Positions 48,445-57,217 of a stretch of 64,000 bases of DNA are shown in pieces. The notes under the pieces were generated by a model. The model was given only the letters and a program-made list of their open reading frames with translations, was not told the origin of the DNA and made no database searches. A program made the position numbers and the translations under genes. Within the stretch, counting starts at the first letter, position 1; every line of letters begins with the position of its first letter. This stretch comes from Lelliottia amnigena (GTDB taxonomy: Bacteria > Pseudomonadota > Gammaproteobacteria > Enterobacterales > Enterobacteriaceae): NCBI GenBank assembly GCA_900635465.1, contig LR134135.1, positions 1,302,001 to 1,366,000 of the forward strand, written 5' to 3'.

Positions 48445-49344
48445 TTATCCTCGTAAGGTGGCGGTTAACCCATTCTGGTCAGCAAACGCCAGGGCAAAGT
48501 CCAGTAACGCTGGGTTATCGAGCGGTTTATCAGGGGCAGAGTAAGGTTGGCCGAGCAGGGTATATTTGTTCATGCCAAGGGTGTGGTACGGCAGAAAATG
48601 GATCTCGCGGACGTTCAGCTCATCGGCGGCAAAACGTGTAATCGCTTTGACAGACGCTTCATCTGCGTTAAAACCGGGAATCAGCGGAACGCGGATAGTC
48701 ATTTTTTTGCCTGCCGCCGCAAGGCGTTTCAGGTTTTCCAGTACGCGCTTAGCCGAGCCGCCAGCCCATTGTTTAAACACGTCGCCGTCGACATGTTTCA
48801 GGTCGGCGAGAAACAGGTCAACATACGGCAACGAGGGTTCGATCGCGTGCCACGGCACATGCAGACAGGTTTCAACGGCAGTATGTATGCCTTTTTCGTG
48901 GCTGGCTTTGAACAGCGAGTGGGCCAGAGTAGGGTTCATAAACGGCTCGCCGCCGGAGAGTGTGATACCGCCGCCGCTGCGCTCGTAAAAGGGTTTATCG
49001 CGCAGCACGGTGGCCATAATATCGGCGACCTGTTGCTCCTCACCGCATACGGTCATCGCTTGCGTTGGGCAACAGTCGGTGAGGGCGTTCAGCGTTGCAT
49101 CGTTGAGTTTTTCGCGATGAATAATCAGTCCATTCAGCGTGCGGTCGATAATCCCTGGCGCAGCCTGCTGGCAGAGGTCGCAGCCTTCCAGACACAGGCG
49201 GGCATCAAACAGGACGTCTCGGGTACGAGAACGGCTCTCAGGATTTTGACACCAGCGGCAGCTTAATGAGCAGCCTTTCAGGAACACCACGGTACGAATA
49301 CCGGGACCGTCATGCGTCGAATAGCGCTGAATATTGAAAATCAT
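48445..49344 (-). CDS. ybiY: glycyl radical enzyme activase YbiY
   Basis: 299 residues, a radical-SAM activase with the CxxxCxxC cluster motif at Cys25, Cys29 and Cys32 ([13 protein letters not shown]). Further cysteines ([10 protein letters not shown]) form part of a ferredoxin-like insert, as in other glycyl-radical activases of this type. SGGEP is the SAM-binding segment. It should abstract hydrogen from Gly786 of YbiW. It is the first gene of ybiYW; the operator-like dyad at 49374-49399 is 30 bases upstream of the ATG. Confidence 0.95.
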   Translation of the reverse strand: MIFNIQRYSTHDGPGIRTVVFLKGCSLSCRWCQNPESRSRTRDVLFDARLCLEGCDLCQQAAPGIIDRTLNGLIIHREKLNDATLNALTDCCPTQAMTVCGEEQQVADIMATVLRDKPFYERSGGGITLSGGEPFMNPTLAHSLFKASHEKGIHTAVETCLHVPWHAIEPSLPYVDLFLADLKHVDGDVFKQWAGGSAKRVLENLKRLAAAGKKMTIRVPLIPGFNADEASVKAITRFAADELNVREIHFLPYHTLGMNKYTLLGQPYSAPDKPLDNPALLDFALAFADQNGLTATLRG

Positions 49345-49373
49345 AATGTCGCCTCTTGTTGCGTATGAAGATT

Positions 49374-49399
49374 AAATAACTTTCGAATGAAAGTTATTT
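49374..49399. promoter_or_regulatory. long dyad between ybiY and fsaA
   Basis: AAATAACTTTC and GAAAGTTATTT are perfect 11-base inverted repeats around GAAT. The core TTTCGAATGAAA is the reverse complement of the motif upstream of ybiU and ybiV. It sits between the divergent ybiYW operon and fsaA and could control both. Confidence 0.8.
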
Positions 49400-49470
49400 T
49401 GATGTGCGTCAACTCTGCGGCGAGTTTTTACGTGGTAGTGTTAGGGCAGGCTAATTTTGAGGGTTTGATC

Positions 49471-50133
49471 ATGGAACTTTATCTCGATACTTCCGACGTT
49501 GCTGCAGTCAAAAAACTGGCGCGCATTTTCCCGCTGGCGGGCGTAACCACCAATCCCAGTATTGTGGCGGCGGGGAAAAAACCGCTGGACGTGCTGTTGC
49601 CAGAGCTGCATGACGCGCTGGGGGGAAAAGGCCGGTTGTTCGCGCAGGTGATGGCGACTACGGCCGAAGCGATGGTCGACGATGCGCGTAAATTACGCGC
49701 CATAATTAACGATCTGGTGGTCAAAGTGCCCGTCACGGCAGAAGGGTTGGCAGCCATTAAAATGCTGAAAGCCGAAGGGATCCCAACGCTGGGAACGGCG
49801 GTTTACGGTGCTGCGCAGGGCATGCTGTCGGCGCTGGCTGGCGCGGAATATGTTGCGCCTTATGTGAATCGCCTGGACGCACAGGGCGGCGACGGGATTC
49901 AAACGGTGGTGGAATTACAGCAATTGCTGACGCTGCATGCGCCGCAGGCAAAAGTGCTGGCGGCGAGCTTTAAAACCCCGCGCCAGGCGCTGGACTGTTT
50001 GCTGGCGGGCTGCGAGGCCATCACTTTGCCGCTGGATGTGGCGCAGCAGTTTATTAACGCTCCCGCGGTGGATGCGGCAGTAGCGAAGTTTGAGCAGGAC
50101 TGGCAGGGCGCGTTTGGCCAGACAACTATTTGA
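49471..50133 (+). CDS. fsaA: fructose-6-phosphate aldolase FsaA
   Basis: 220 residues, the E. coli length; a transaldolase-like TIM barrel with the Schiff-base Lys85 in DLVVKVPVT. It cleaves fructose-6-phosphate to dihydroxyacetone and glyceraldehyde-3-phosphate. In the pathway reported for YbiW it splits 1-deoxyfructose-6-phosphate to hydroxyacetone and glyceraldehyde-3-phosphate. The ATG at 49471 ([10 protein letters not shown]) is chosen over an upstream in-frame start that would add 28 unrelated residues. It is divergent from ybiYW. Confidence 0.96.
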   Translation: MELYLDTSDVAAVKKLARIFPLAGVTTNPSIVAAGKKPLDVLLPELHDALGGKGRLFAQVMATTAEAMVDDARKLRAIINDLVVKVPVTAEGLAAIKMLKAEGIPTLGTAVYGAAQGMLSALAGAEYVAPYVNRLDAQGGDGIQTVVELQQLLTLHAPQAKVLAASFKTPRQALDCLLAGCEAITLPLDVAQQFINAPAVDAAVAKFEQDWQGAFGQTTI

Positions 50134-50144
50134 TTGTACGGCCT

Positions 50145-50183
50145 GATGCCCTCACCACGACCCTCTCCCACGGGGAGAGGACT
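50145..50183 (+). repeat. GC-rich palindromic repeat, copy after fsaA
   Basis: GATGCCCTCACC, then CCCTCTCCC and GGGAGAGG as an imperfect stem around ACGG. It matches the copy near 45957-45995 in inverted orientation. It follows the fsaA stop by about 10 bases. The following 500 bases up to 50700 are AT-rich and hold no gene that I can support, but should contain the promoter of the next gene. Confidence 0.75.
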
Positions 50184-50729
50184 CCCCAGAAAATTAGAAG
50201 TAGAAAGGTGGTGATTTAATGCTCAAAAAAATGCAATAAATCACCATTTGTCGAACACTGATACCTTAATCGTTTCCATATTTCATGTTACTTATGAGCA
50301 GTAAAGTATAAGTTGCTCATACATAACCCACTTCAATCCCCTGTAACCACTAATAAAAATTAGCGGGGATCCCTCAGTCTACAAGGAGGGTGGAAGAAAA
50401 TATCCTTTATTCTCAGCATTTTCCATAAAGTTAACCAGTAACACTTAATACTCTGTCGTACTGGTTTCTTCATTCTTGCTGAAGGCAATCCACGCCGGTT
50501 GCAAGTGAGCACCAGCAGATAAAACCGGAATAAATATAAATAGCATCTATGAATAATGGAAATGCATAAATATCATAAATTTATGTTAATTTTGATTACA
50601 TAAATCCCGTTGTCAGCAGGGGGTTAAAGCGTATTGTCGGCACAGAATAGATTCTGAATATTTATCACTGATAAATGGAGACAATATTGTGAATAGTTTA
50701 TTCCATCACCGGACGATGGAGGCTGCATC

Positions 50730-52907
50730 ATGATAATCAGCCCGCCGTTTCTGAAACCTCGCCACCAGCATGAAACCGACGATCGGTGGATTGACCGGAC
50801 ACAAAACACTGACCCTGTTCGCGCGTATCCGTTAAACCGCCATCAGGCATGGCATGGTGGTATTCATCTTAAACACACGGATTCCACTTCGCAGCCTGAA
50901 TTCGTCCGCGCCATTGCCGACGGGACGGTGGTTTCCGTCAGAAATTCCCGGCTGGAAAAACGCGATACGTTTCCGCAGAACAGTACCGGGGGGAAATATG
51001 GCACCGATAACGGCTATATTCTGCTTCGCCATGAGACAGAAACGGGCACAGGCGATAATGCGAAAGTGGTTTTTTATTCGCTGTATATGCACATGACACA
51101 ACTGCGGCCTGAAATGGTTAAGGGTAAAAAGGTTTACCGCAAGGATAAACTCGGCACCACTGGCATGGTGGACGGGGATAACGCCTTTCATTTTCAGATA
51201 TTCTGTGACGATGCCAGTATTCAGAGACTGACCGGGCGTACGGACAGCCAGCTGGATACCAGCCAGGACGGGCGGATGGATGCGATTTACGGCGATATGC
51301 ACTTTTATCTCCCGGCGGGCACGGAGGTCTGGCAGAGCGAACCGGGGATGATGGAAAAGTCTCCCCGCAGCACCGCAGTAAAAACCACGCTGCCCCTGTA
51401 TGTCACCCGCGAGCTGAAACAGGGCAACCAAATCGTTATCACCCGCGCAGAAAGCGCCCCCGGTAGCGGAGAGTTCAACGCCGTGGGCGACCCGCTGGTC
51501 AGCGGGAAGTATGAATATGAGTTGTACAGTAAAATTCACGCGCACGCGAAGGGGCATAACCAGAGCGCCATTTACGAGTTACACCGCTTCGGGCGGCTGG
51601 TCTCGCCTGACCAGGAACAACTGACTGACCCGGCAACACCCGTCTGGTGCCAGGTGAATCACCTTCAGGGAACGGGCTGGGTGAATCTGGCGGACCCGAA
51701 AATTAAAAAATTCAGCGATGCAGATTTTCCGCACTGGACGGGCTGGAGGCTGGTGGATGACGATACCGACACTAACAGCCAATGTAACTCCCCGACGGTA
51801 CTCGCCGAAAAAGACGCAGGCCAGCCTCTCAGCCGTCTGATATGTCATTTTCCGTTTGAATGGGACCGGAGCACCATCACGTCGCGCTTCCAGTGGCTGA
51901 CCTCGCCGAATGAGCACGTTGACCCGCCCATGACCGCCGATGATTTTACCCGCTTTCAGGCCCATGTCAGCGCGCTCTGTCTGGACGATGCCCTGCCCGG
52001 CGGGCGCTACTGGCATTTTCACCCGCTGGAGTTTATTAAGCATTTCAGGAAATGCCTGTGGATGAGCGCCAGCGAATTTAAGCAAGTGGTGCCCGTCTAC
52101 GCCATCCGGTCAGACAGCCACCGTGTCTACAGGGAAAAGGTGACGCTTCATGACGGGGCGGACTCGGTATTTATGAAGCACTATACCGGGCTGAACCGGG
52201 CAATGCGGAAATACGGCATCAACACGCCGTGGCGTATGGCCTGTTTCCTGGGGAATGCCGTGCAGGAATCCGCCTGGCTGAATCAGACCAGCGAAGGGTA
52301 CGTTAACACATTTACCGACCCGGCAACGCACGAAAAGAAAAAGCGCAATACCTGGTACTACCCGTGGTACGGGCGCGGCTTTTTACAATTAACCAGTCCG
52401 AATAATTATTTTGATTACTGGACCTTCAGGGGACGTGAGTATCCGGCTTCATTAAAAGAGACGCTAAGCGATGCTTACCATGATTTATACCAGCATAAGG
52501 AAAAACGCTATCACAACACATCACTGCTGGATGAAAAAAATCCGGATTTAACCATTAATGTGCTTGCATGGCGGGATGATGTGGCAAATCACAGTTACGA
52601 TCCTTCAGATAGTGCGGGGTATTATTGGATTCTGACTAATATGGCGGGTTTTGCCGATGAAGATCATATATTAGAGAAACATAGCATCAGCGGAATAAGT
52701 TATTATAGGAGCAATGTATTTTGGAAAGCTAGCGCAATAGTTAATGCCCCTGCACAAGTGACCGACAGAGAATATCGTGGTTTAAATGGTTTTGATAGCC
52801 GTTGTTGTGCATATGGTTATGCACTTGATGTGCTGTCAGAAACAAGGTTCTCTGATTCAAATGGAAGCAGTTCTTTAGAGTTTCCTTATACACATCGCAG
52901 AGGTTAA
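50730..52907 (+). CDS. M23-like and GH19-like peptidoglycan hydrolase, candidate T6SS effector
   Basis: 725 residues without a signal peptide. The N-terminal part (about 35-160) resembles an M23/LytM domain: His42 and His46 in WHGGIHL, His121 in LYMHM, and His154 in AFHFQIF. The usual first His of the HxH motif is Ala152, so it may not be catalytic. The C-terminal part (from about 485) looks like a GH19 chitinase/lysozyme: GNAVQESAW with the likely catalytic Glu513, and YGRGFLQLTSPNNY from 547. A GGAGG site precedes the ATG. A gene for a small secreted protein follows by two bases, as in effector-immunity pairs. No VgrG, PAAR or T6SS gene is in the window. A phage-derived lysin is the main alternative. 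Confidence 0.75.
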   Translation: MIISPPFLKPRHQHETDDRWIDRTQNTDPVRAYPLNRHQAWHGGIHLKHTDSTSQPEFVRAIADGTVVSVRNSRLEKRDTFPQNSTGGKYGTDNGYILLRHETETGTGDNAKVVFYSLYMHMTQLRPEMVKGKKVYRKDKLGTTGMVDGDNAFHFQIFCDDASIQRLTGRTDSQLDTSQDGRMDAIYGDMHFYLPAGTEVWQSEPGMMEKSPRSTAVKTTLPLYVTRELKQGNQIVITRAESAPGSGEFNAVGDPLVSGKYEYELYSKIHAHAKGHNQSAIYELHRFGRLVSPDQEQLTDPATPVWCQVNHLQGTGWVNLADPKIKKFSDADFPHWTGWRLVDDDTDTNSQCNSPTVLAEKDAGQPLSRLICHFPFEWDRSTITSRFQWLTSPNEHVDPPMTADDFTRFQAHVSALCLDDALPGGRYWHFHPLEFIKHFRKCLWMSASEFKQVVPVYAIRSDSHRVYREKVTLHDGADSVFMKHYTGLNRAMRKYGINTPWRMACFLGNAVQESAWLNQTSEGYVNTFTDPATHEKKKRNTWYYPWYGRGFLQLTSPNNYFDYWTFRGREYPASLKETLSDAYHDLYQHKEKRYHNTSLLDEKNPDLTINVLAWRDDVANHSYDPSDSAGYYWILTNMAGFADEDHILEKHSISGISYYRSNVFWKASAIVNAPAQVTDREYRGLNGFDSRCCAYGYALDVLSETRFSDSNGSSSLEFPYTHRRG

Positions 52908-52909
52908 CA

Positions 52910-53572
52910 GTGAAAGAGATAATATCAATATATTTATTATTTTCTACCTGCGCAGCAAATGCAGTTGTCGCACCTTCCATAGCTTTACCACCTGATTTTT
53001 TATCAGCGAAATTTGCTGAAAAAAATTTAGATGAGATTGTAGGTGCAACGTATATACAGCAATCTTCTGATTGTGACTCAGTAAGATTTAAAGAATATTT
53101 CTTTACAACGAAAATGGATAATACTGATTACTATTTCAATAAAAGTCCGATAAAACTATGGCAGTGTTTGCTTATGAATGGTGATTTAGAATCCTATGGC
53201 TTGGGTTATGACCCAGTGTAGCCGATGAAAAACCTGCAAATCAAGTAGTACGCTATGACGAAAAAAATGATACATGGAAAATTGTAAACAGGAAATCTTA
53301 TCATAAGAATGACAAACCATTGCAGTTATTTAATGTAACTTCTCCAAATGCAAAGGGCTATATGGTTGTTGACGAAAACATTAATAAATATGATATTCAG
53401 AATGGTATAACTCAAAAGAAAGAGGTTAAATTTTGTTTAATTGGATGATAGTAAGAAAAACTATGCTCTTTGTGGTCATGGTGATCTACTAGAAAAAATA
53501 GATGGAAAAGAAGTTGATTTAACTGCATATTTTCTTAAATCTTTAGAAAGCATGACGTTATCTAATAAATAA
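52910..53572 (+). pseudogene. small secreted protein, putative immunity gene, frame broken twice
   Basis: The first piece (103 residues) starts with a signal peptide, MKEIISIYLLFSTCAANA, then PDFLSAKFAEKNLDEIVG. The frame stops at DPV; one added base near 53213-53216 continues it as VADEKPANQVVRYDEKND. A second shift near 53441-53445 leads to DDSKKNYALCGHGDLL and a stop at 53572. The whole would have about 220 residues. It is AT-rich, unlike its neighbours, and no family was recognised. Position two bases after the hydrolase gene, and export to the periplasm, fit an immunity protein against that enzyme. This is inference. Confidence 0.6.
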
Positions 53573-54087
53573 TAGTCTCCCGGCAGATAATGCAAGCTGC
53601 CGGGGAGGCTTTTATAATCTGTACCCTTGGTGTATAAAGCGATTTTTCTTACGATGCACTAATATTACTAGTGATATTCAAATTATTTTCGCGGTAAGAA
53701 ATATTATGTTAATGACCAAAACCCCCGACGCCAGGCGCATACGCGCCAATAGCCAGACAGTGTGCAACCGGCCCCGAAAAGGCGTACTGGTGCAGGTGGG
53801 AAGAAAATCGACGATGAAGAGAACCCATCCCATCGAAATACCCCGCAGCACTAGCCCCACCGGACACTGACAATAACGTGGCAGGATCCCTATAGATGAA
53901 CCAAAGCATTAGCCAGAGAGGTGATCGCCAGTGATGTCAATATTCAGCTTTGCTGAGAATGTTATAGCCTTCAGATTATCCCCCACAGAAAGAGGGAGAA
54001 ACGAAGCAGTGTACAACCGCCTCATGCTTTGCTTCTCTGCGAAAGGTTAATGGAAACAATCACGCAAACAAAAAACAATCCGCATTG
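53573..54087. other. unassigned intergenic stretch between the immunity-like gene and moeB
   Basis: About 500 bases with only short open frames on both strands. The minus-strand frame near 53709-53909 gives a 66-residue Gly/Ala-rich peptide that I do not recognise. It may be a decayed remnant of the insertion; no repeat or integrase is seen. Confidence 0.5.
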
Positions 54088-54843
54088 TCACTCCCCCCCG
54101 CAGACCTCGCATCCGGGATGACGCATCAGTTTCATCTCGCGGAACTGACAGCTCATCGCGTCGTACATCAGGATTTTTCCCGCCGCCGGTGTTCCGTAAT
54201 GCGTCAGCACTTTAATCGCTTCCATAGCCTGCAATGACCCGATCACGCCAACCAGCGGCGCCATGACGCCCGCCTCGACGCAAGTCAGCGCATTCTCGCC
54301 AAACAGACGGCTCAGACAGCGATAGCAGGGCTCGCCGTCGGCGTAAGTAAATACGCTGATCTGGCCTTCCATCCGAATCGCCGCGCCGGAAACCAGCGGT
54401 GTCTTATGGGTAAAACAGCCCGCGTTAAGCTGATTGCGAATAGTGACGTTATCGGTGCAATCAAGAACCAGGTCGTGCTGTGCGATGCGCGCGAACAGCG
54501 CAGTGTCATCGAGCAAAGCGTCAATCAATGTGAACTGAACGTGAGGATTAATGCGTGCCAGCGCGGCATGAGCGGAGGCGACTTTCGGCTCACCAATTGT
54601 CGCGTCGCTGTGCAACGTCTGGCGCTGCAAATTGGATACCGACACGGTGTCGAAATCCAGCAGCGTCATACTCCCGACGCCCGCTGCCGCGAGATATTGC
54701 GCCGCCGCACAGCCCAAACCGCCTAATCCCACCACCAGTACGCAGGCGGCTTTGAGCGCTTCCTGACCGTCAAAATCAAAACCCCGCAGCACGATCTGGC
54801 GGTTGTAGCGCAGCATCTCCTGGTCGCTCAGTTCTACCGACAT
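54088..54843 (-). CDS. moeB: molybdopterin-synthase adenylyltransferase MoeB
   Basis: 251 residues of the E1-like ThiF/MoeB family: the ATP-binding GLGGLGCAAAQYL motif (about 40-52), DCTDN, and a zinc-type Cys pair in CYRCL with a matching HPGCEVCGG at the C-terminus. It adenylates the C-terminal glycine of MoaD so that it can receive sulfur. It lies two bases after moeA in a moeAB operon. In E. coli fsaA is the next gene; here the hydrolase island lies between. Confidence 0.96.
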   Translation of the reverse strand: MSVELSDQEMLRYNRQIVLRGFDFDGQEALKAACVLVVGLGGLGCAAAQYLAAAGVGSMTLLDFDTVSVSNLQRQTLHSDATIGEPKVASAHAALARINPHVQFTLIDALLDDTALFARIAQHDLVLDCTDNVTIRNQLNAGCFTHKTPLVSGAAIRMEGQISVFTYADGEPCYRCLSRLFGENALTCVEAGVMAPLVGVIGSLQAMEAIKVLTHYGTPAAGKILMYDAMSCQFREMKLMRHPGCEVCGGE

Positions 54844-54845
54844 GC

Positions 54846-56078
54846 TCAGCCTCCAAATAAATGGTTAAAGGCTTCGACCTCAACCCACTCGCCCGCTTCG
54901 ACGTTTCCGCGCTCGCGCTCAAGAACGATAAAGCAGTTGCCCTGGCTGAAGGAGCTGAAAATATGTGAACCCTGATGGCCGGTGGTACTCACCTCCAGTA
55001 AACCCTCGGCGTTTCGCGCCAAAATCCCGCGCTGGAAATCAAGACGACCCGGTGATTTTTTCAGGCGCGTAGCGGTGCGTACGCGCTGACGTGCAGGCAG
55101 GCCCTGTGCCGTGTTGCCGGACAATTTTGCCAGCAGCGGCTGCACCAGCTGATAAAACGTCAGCGCCGCCGACACCGGATTGCCCGGCAGGCCGCAGAAC
55201 CAGCTGTGGTCAAGCTTACCGAAAGCGAACGGTTTGCCCGGTTTAATCGCCAGCTTCCAGAAGCCGATTTCACCCAGCTCGTCGAGAAGAATTTTGGTGT
55301 AATCCGCTTCGCCAACGGATACGCCGCCGGAACTTATCACCACATCAGCGGAGTTGTCCGCTTGTATAAACGCGGCGCGCAATTGTTCCGGATCGTCAGG
55401 AATAATGCCGAGGTTAATGACCTCGCAGCCCAGCTGTTCCAGCATCAGATGCACGGCCAGACGGTTGGTATCGTAGATTTGCCCCGCTTTAAGCGGCTGA
55501 CCCGGCAACTGCAGCTCATCGCCCGTCGAGAACAGGGCAACGCGCACTTTGCGCACCACGTCGATCTCAGCAATACCCAGCGATGCCAGAACCGGCAGTT
55601 CAGCGGCCGTCAGCCTTTTCCCGGCGGCGAAAACGGCTGCACCCAGCGTGATATCTTCCCCGGCGCGGCGGATGTTCTGGTTCGGCTTAACGCTGGCGGT
55701 AAAACGCACGCCCTCGTCGGTTTGCTCAGTCTCTTCCTGCATCACCACCGCGTCGCAATCCGCTGGCAACGCGGCACCTGTCATAATGCGAATACAGGTT
55801 CCCTGCGGCCATTCACCCTGAAAAGGCTGGCCCGCAAAGGCTTTTCCGGCGACCGGCAATGCATTTCCTGCCTGAATATCTGCAAGACGCACCGCATAAC
55901 CGTCCATCGCAGAGTTATCAAACCCCGGCACGTTCAGCGGAGAGACGATATCGCTCGCCGTCACGCGACCAAAACAGCGCAGTAAAGGTAGCGTTTCGTG
56001 CTCTTTCAGCGGCGAAATCTGGTCGAGCATCTGCGTGAGTGCCGTCTCAAGCGGCATCAGTCCGGCGGTAAAATCCAT
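54846..56078 (-). CDS. moeA: molybdopterin molybdotransferase MoeA
   Basis: 410 residues, full length. MoeA inserts molybdate into adenylated molybdopterin in the last step of cofactor synthesis. NSAMDGYAV (about 56-64), [13 protein letters not shown], the STGDEL motif and [12 protein letters not shown] (about 247-258) are all conserved. The gene is divergent from iaaA; the 189 bases between them hold both promoters. Confidence 0.97.
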   Translation of the reverse strand: MDFTAGLMPLETALTQMLDQISPLKEHETLPLLRCFGRVTASDIVSPLNVPGFDNSAMDGYAVRLADIQAGNALPVAGKAFAGQPFQGEWPQGTCIRIMTGAALPADCDAVVMQEETEQTDEGVRFTASVKPNQNIRRAGEDITLGAAVFAAGKRLTAAELPVLASLGIAEIDVVRKVRVALFSTGDELQLPGQPLKAGQIYDTNRLAVHLMLEQLGCEVINLGIIPDDPEQLRAAFIQADNSADVVISSGGVSVGEADYTKILLDELGEIGFWKLAIKPGKPFAFGKLDHSWFCGLPGNPVSAALTFYQLVQPLLAKLSGNTAQGLPARQRVRTATRLKKSPGRLDFQRGILARNAEGLLEVSTTGHQGSHIFSSFSQGNCFIVLERERGNVEAGEWVEVEAFNHLFGG

Positions 56079-56267
56079 GGGTCACTCCTGCGGGATTGCA
56101 ACGAAAGCGGGCATTATGGCAGAAAAGTGCCACTAACTGTATGACTCCGATGGTGTACGCTTTACATCACAGTTGCGTCTTTCTATATTCAAAAATCATC
56201 TGAAGCTCCGGCCACGATAATGATATTTATAGAAAAAGCAGCGCCTTTACGCTGATGGGTGATTGAT

Positions 56268-57206
56268 ATGGTGAATGCGGTTATCGCAATACACGGTGGA
56301 GCAGGGGCAATTACCCGATCAAAGCTGAGTCCTGAGCAGGAAAAACGCTACGTCAATGCGCTGTCTGTCATTGTCGAAACCGGTCAAAAAATGCTGGAAG
56401 CGGGAGCCAGCGCGCTGGACGTGGTCACCGAAGCGGTGCGTCTTCTGGAGGAGTGCCCGCTGTTTAATGCGGGTATTGGCGCGGTATTTACGCGCGATGA
56501 AACACACGAGCTGGATGCCTGCGTGATGGACGGCAACACGCTAAAAGCCGGTGCTGTCGCTGGTGTCAGCCATCTGCGCAACCCGATTCTGGCGGCGCGT
56601 CTGGTGATGGAGCAAAGCCCGCACGTGCTGCTGATGGGTGCCGGGGCAGAAAAATTTGCCACTGAGCATGGAATGGAAACGGTTCTGCCTGACATTTTCT
56701 CTACGCCTGAGCGTTATCAGCAATTACTGGAAGCACGCACGGCGGGGATCACTCAGTTGGATCATTCGGCCCCGCTGGATGAGAGCACCAAAATGGGTAC
56801 GGTTGGCGCGGTGGCGCTCGATAAAGAGGGCAACCTGGCGGCAGCGACATCCACCGGCGGCATGACCAATAAATTACCCGGTCGGGTAGGAGACAGCCCT
56901 TTACCCGGCGCGGGATGCTACGCCAATAACGCCAACGTGGCGGTCTCGTGCACCGGCACGGGGGAAGTGTTCATCCGCACGCTCGCCGCCTATGACATTG
57001 CGGCGTTAATGGATTACGGCAATTTAAGCCTCGCTGAGGCCTGCGAGCGCGTGGTGATGGAAAAATTGCCCGCGTTGGGCGGGAGCGGCGGGCTGATCGC
57101 TGTCGATCGTGAGGGCAACGTTGCGTTGCCGTTCAACAGTGAAGGCATGTATCGCGCCTGGGGTTATGCAGGCGATGCACCAACAACGGGAATTTATCGT
57201 GAATAA
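56268..57206 (+). CDS. iaaA: isoaspartyl peptidase/L-asparaginase IaaA
   Basis: 312 residues, an N-terminal nucleophile hydrolase. The precursor cleaves itself before Thr178 (KMGTVGAVA), giving alpha and beta subunits. It splits isoaspartyl dipeptides and asparagine and is linked with glutathione degradation in this operon. The ATG at 56268 ([15 protein letters not shown]) matches the E. coli start better than the upstream GTG. The C-terminus is a few residues shorter than in E. coli. gsiA starts 11 bases downstream. Confidence 0.95.
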   Translation: MVNAVIAIHGGAGAITRSKLSPEQEKRYVNALSVIVETGQKMLEAGASALDVVTEAVRLLEECPLFNAGIGAVFTRDETHELDACVMDGNTLKAGAVAGVSHLRNPILAARLVMEQSPHVLLMGAGAEKFATEHGMETVLPDIFSTPERYQQLLEARTAGITQLDHSAPLDESTKMGTVGAVALDKEGNLAAATSTGGMTNKLPGRVGDSPLPGAGCYANNANVAVSCTGTGEVFIRTLAAYDIAALMDYGNLSLAEACERVVMEKLPALGGSGGLIAVDREGNVALPFNSEGMYRAWGYAGDAPTTGIYRE

Positions 57207-57217
57207 GGGGGTTATGG

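Noticed and set aside
50134..50700. Search for an integrase, tRNA or direct repeats at the left edge of the hydrolase island
   Set aside because: None seen; only the GC-rich palindromic repeat and AT-rich sequence.
53709..53909. 66-codon minus-strand frame, Gly/Ala-rich, right of the immunity-like gene
   Set aside because: Too short, not recognised, no clear ribosome-binding site; left as an unassigned stretch.
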